A DNA stretch of 64,000 bases, taken from positions 41,755,298 to 41,819,297 of the forward strand of contig CM019217.1 of the NCBI GenBank assembly GCA_009741485.1. Reading direction: 5' to 3'. Positions 59,901-64,000 of this stretch are shown here, one piece after another. Both the position numbers and the translations under genes were made by a program. Under the pieces are notes generated by a model. That model saw nothing but the letters and a program-made list of their open reading frames with translations, did no database searches and was not told where the DNA came from. Positions within the stretch are counted from its first letter, which is position 1, and each line of letters starts with the position of its first letter. The DNA is from Malurus cyaneus samueli. Lineage: Eukaryota > Chordata > Aves > Passeriformes > Maluridae.

Positions 59901-62900
59901 TTTTCCATTCTCTTTGGCCCTTGAATGGGGCAAATTTCCACAGCAGCTTTCCAACTAAAGAATATTTCCAGACTCTGTAAAAGCATATCATTTATTGTGG
60001 CTAAAAAGGAAATTTTAATGTGAGATTCTGGAGGACCAGTGCAAGCTGAGCATTTTCATACAAATAGAAAATTATACAAATGAAGTCTGCTCTTCCCTTC
60101 AGGATTCCCACCATTTCTGTATCAGAAATATTTATATTACTACTATATCTGTATCAGAAATGCAAGTGACAGTCACACCTTAAAAATATGTTCAATCTTT
60201 CTGCAAACTCCACTGGATGGTCTTGCAGACAACATTTTAAATAATGGAAGCTGAGGGTTTGGATTAAATCAAAAAGTTGCTGTTTCACGTTTTACTTTGT
60301 ACTCGGGAACAATGATAGTTAACTGGAGTCAAGTAGGTCTTTACCTCAGCATGACAAGTGCTGCAAAATTTAGAGTTTTCTCAAAAGCCTCACCTTCTGA
60401 AATTGTAATTGCCCAAGACCCGCAGTTTTCTAGGTCAATGTTGGAAAGAAGGAGGAAATATAATATGAACATGTCCTTTTTCCATTACTTTGAAACCAGA
60501 AAATTGTCATTGCCTTTATAGTTTTTTTAACAATTCACTTTGCAAACTTTAGTTAATCACTAAAACTGTTTGGTAGCCCCATCAACAGAGGAGCATTATA
60601 TGCTCTCTATCGAAGTGTTAATGGGTTTGAATGGTTAGATCACTCTTCCATCCTCAGTGTATTCATCTGAAGCCAACTACAGCTGGGACAGAATATATCA
60701 TCACTGAAATAGTTAGCTGGTGATGAAATAATCCTAATAATTTATGATTTCAGTCAATCTGGAACAGAAATTCAACCAGTTTTTGAAAAATCAACTAACC
60801 TACCAGGCCCTTCCCAAAGCAGATTTCTTCTTATTGGGAAAAGTCTTCATAAAAACCAATATGTCTGAGAGGAGCACATGGAACCAGCTGAGAGTCCCTA
60901 TGTATTTAAAGCTTTTAGTAATTGTGAACTTTCAAGCTTCAGCTTGTGAGTAGTTGCAACCATAGTTTCCAGAACAACATTATGTATGTAGTCCCAGAAC
61001 AGTGTTATTTTGATCACTACCACTTGTCTCGTGATGATCCTATTAGTTATAGGTCTCGAAAGTGAGAGAGTTTAAAAGAAAAAGAATCAAAACTCTATAA
61101 CAGATGTTTCCATGACACCATGTAGCAGCTGCATTTCAAGCAGAGCGATGTAATTGTTCTTTTAATATTATGTGTACAGTAGACCGAAGTGCATAAATAA
61201 TCCCTTAACTCAAGCCACATGTTTAACCTGGGTTAGGTGTTACCAGTTTGCAATGCACGTAGTCACCACCACAGGCCTGGTGTTTGAAGAGAGAGCCAGC
61301 CAAGAAAGTGAAAAGAAACACGACAATCACGTTCACTTTTTGTTACTTGGGCATGAGAAACCAGACTGCGAGGGAGGCATCTCTGTCCTTTTGAGATCTG
61401 CACCCCTGAGCCCTGCCCAAACTGTGGCTGAAATACAGGGCACTGGAAATATTTGGTCCCATAGCATCTACTATAATGGGAGCTGCATTTCTCATCTGAA
61501 GTGTTTTCCTTGGAATGCAGAGAAGTTTTGCATCCTCTTTGTGCACCAGATCAGATTCCAGAGGATGAAGGTGGGTAACGGAGTAGAGATAATTTGTCAT
61601 AAAACGATCCCTATTCTGCTCAGAGCACATCCCTCCTTTTGCTGGATTTCTTCAGAATTAATTAATAATATCAGCTTCTAAGCTAAATGGCTGCTCTTTC
61701 CTTATGTTTGTTTACTAAAGAAAACTACCTCACAGTATTCCTTATGTTTATCGTAAAAAATGAGTATGGAATCTGTCCTTGCCCTGAACTTCCCCTATTT
61801 AATGCTGAACTGAGTTGAGTCAGGAAAAAAAATGGGGATGTAATCAGGTCTAAGACATCAAACTTTGAAATCAATGTTATATTCACATCACAATTTATTC
61901 AATTTGCATGAAAAACCCCCTAAACTAAAGATGCTTTATTTAACAGCACGAAAGTTATAAACTCTGCAGGACCATGTACTGATCTGAAATCGGCATCCAA
62001 GAAAGTTTCCCACTTGGGCAGGTTAAGAACAAGAAATTCTGTAGGGGAGATAAGTGGTTTTAATTTCTAAGAAAGTGTATCTGGATCAAAAATATTATTC
62101 ATTATAATGATCTAATGGGAAATCAGAATGGTTGTAGGAAAGTTATAAATGGAAAATGCTGGGTTTTATCCCTGATTCTGACACAAACAGGAGTCTGGTG
62201 AGGTACCACAGCCTGGGACTGTCAGGAAACATTCTGCCTCGAGCACTCTGAAGAATGATCAGAACCTCTTTATCATCATGTGAGTACATTTAAATGAGAA
62301 GTTTTTTTAAGATTTATGGTATGTGAACTGTTCTTCTACACTGGGAATTTTTGGCTGCCTACATATATACCTTTTGATATGACAAAATGGACAGAGAAGA
62401 GTAAAAAAATTATGTGCACCATAACAGTCAAATACACCATATTATTTTGGACTCTGTAGACAAATAATTTTACAGTTCTGGTCTTCTGTAAGTGAACAAG
62501 AAAGAAAATCTCTCTAGGGTAAGATATTGCTTTTATAATATGAAGATAATTTTACATATCTGTGTGCAGTAGCATCAATAAGCTGTGTATTTGTCGTTTA
62601 AAAAAACTACCATGCTGGACAGTATTTCAGCATATTGAAAATATGTGTTTTAAGTGGAAGATTATTTTTCTCATAATGATGGACTGAGGTCCCTGTAGTC
62701 TAATTTAGCAGTCATTTATAGTGTCATTTCAAGGGAAAGAAAATGACAACCTTCACACTTATTTTTCTTTCTGAAGATCTTCTTAATTTCTTCGTAGGTG
62801 TCTTTTTTTCCTGTTTGATGATTTGTATTTAGTAAAGCATTTTACTTTTGAATTTTCCATTCTGGTATAAATACCGTTGATTAATGCTGAAACACTGCCA

Positions 62901-64000
62901 GAGTGCTCTCAGTAGAAGGGCTGTGCAATGCTTAAATGCTCTACATAAATATTCCTGACATGGAGCCCACTCATCCTCAGCACGAATTCCACTGAAGCTG
63001 CTGAACAAGGGAAGCACTGCCCATCTGTGATGCTAATGTCAGAAGTGTATTGTTATGTTTTCTAAGAAATATCATTATCCTTTTGAAAAATAGGGACTGA
63101 TGTAGCTTGGGAATTTTTTAACATGGAACTGCACACCATATATTGGTGCGATATTTCTGCAGTGTACAAAAGCTATGGTCTTAATTCCCCATGACTGTTA
63201 AAAGGATGATAATTTCTGCATATCTTCTTATCACTTACTTCCTTTCCTCTTGTTAGCTTGGGTTGATTTAAAATCAGTCCCAGTGATATCTTGGCTGAAA
63301 ATCATGTAAAATATGGTAATTGGGTATTCTGAATTAAATGGGTTTGTTTTCTTAAAGATCATTAATGTGTCTGCTGGCACATTCCAGGCTTAGGTAACCC
63401 ATTGAAAGAACATACTGTTTTAACATTTGTATGAAAAAACATTTACTCAGGTCAAAGATCAGGTGACAGAGGAAGCTATGGAAAGTATTAAATTAATAAA
63501 TCCATCTGTTTTTTAATTCTTGTGAGCGTGTTATTTTATAAGTGGCAGAACAAAGAGTTATTTAGTGATTTTATCTAATGATCCCATCTCTTTGTGAGTC
63601 CTTAATTTTTAAAAATTTGGCAAAAATTGAAAGGACCATTTTTTTTAAATCAAAAAGTTGAAAAGGAGTTCAAGATAAGAATTACAACTCTTTGGAAACT
63701 TCTCTACCTCTTTTATTTTTCTATCTCTTTTGTCAATTTAAATAACTATTCTCTAAAATCATGTATTATATTAATCAATTTGAGATGAAGCTCCTGGTAA
63801 ATAAATTGTCTGAAAAATGTAATTCAGCTCTGATGACATTAACTCCTTGCATAATGATGTTCCCTTGCCTAGTGTTCTACCTTCCCGCCCTTCCGCCTGC
63901 TGCTAGTGAAGCCGTGGTGAGCTCAATATAAGTGCCTAGAGGGGAAGTCTGATGTCAACTACTCTGCTGAAAGACTCTTCCCCAGGTCTTATTAAACAAT
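56986..64000. other. Noncoding AT-rich interval
   Basis: No recognisable gene or transposon. A 14-base T run lies at 58857-58870. The longest frame (169 codons, plus strand 61172-61681) has no recognised domain and no support beyond length. Confidence 0.55.
58385..58510 (+). other. Candidate exon D (unproven)
   Basis: This block follows the acceptor TTTCCTTCTGCAG and precedes the strong donor GTAAGC. In the phase left by candidate exon C it starts E-H-N-D-G-Y-K-K-P, continues into a hydrophobic stretch, and stops at 58462-58464. The stop lies 46 bases before the donor. A hydrophobic C-terminal tail is possible, but so is a noncoding transcript, because the other frames close quickly. Confidence 0.25.

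Noticed and set aside
61172..61681. 169-codon plus-strand frame
   Set aside because: No recognised domain, no splice context and no compositional shift; length alone is not enough.

Overview
This window looks like noncoding DNA from a bird chromosome, most likely a songbird. It is AT-rich and has no dense, long coding frames. It carries 3'-end fragments of CR1 retrotransposons with the avian ATTCTATGATTCTGTGA-type tail, and two LTR-element insertions that resemble songbird ERVL families. The species assignment is an inference from repeat content; no protein gene of known identity was recognised.

Layout. 1-13.58 kb: unique-looking intergenic or intronic sequence with two plus-strand CR1 fragments (6455-6701 and 11532-11706) and a perfect 26-bp inverted repeat (6252-6315). 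13.59-22.02 kb: one full-length endogenous retrovirus (ERV) on the minus strand, bounded by a 5-bp target-site duplication (CTCAG). Read from high to low coordinates it has 5' LTR, primer-binding site, leader, gag (with a 21-bp coding minisatellite and a coiled coil), protease (D-T-G), reverse transcriptase (Y-I-D-D), a 3.2-kb stretch with almost no readable homology, polypurine tract and 3' LTR. Frames are broken in many places, so it is not coding-competent as written. 22.03-51.42 kb: long AT-rich noncoding sequence with simple repeats. 51.43-52.50 kb: a solo LTR with its own 5-bp duplication (CCACT). 52.51-64 kb: noncoding sequence with a minus-strand CR1 fragment (56472-56985).

Two observations stand out. 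First, the part of the ERV from about 13.62 to 14.2 kb and from about 14.6 to 17.86 kb looks like uncorrected long-read sequence: its LTR copy carries about 160 scattered extra bases relative to the other LTR, while the last ~370 bases of the two LTRs are nearly identical. This suggests a young insertion poorly resolved in the assembly. Second, four short splice-flanked blocks on the plus strand (48986-49025, 54369-54433, 55862-55943, 58385-58510) have compatible codon phase and stay open until a stop at 58462. They are a weak candidate for an unannotated spliced transcript. No CRISPR array, operon, tRNA, rRNA or clearly new system was seen.
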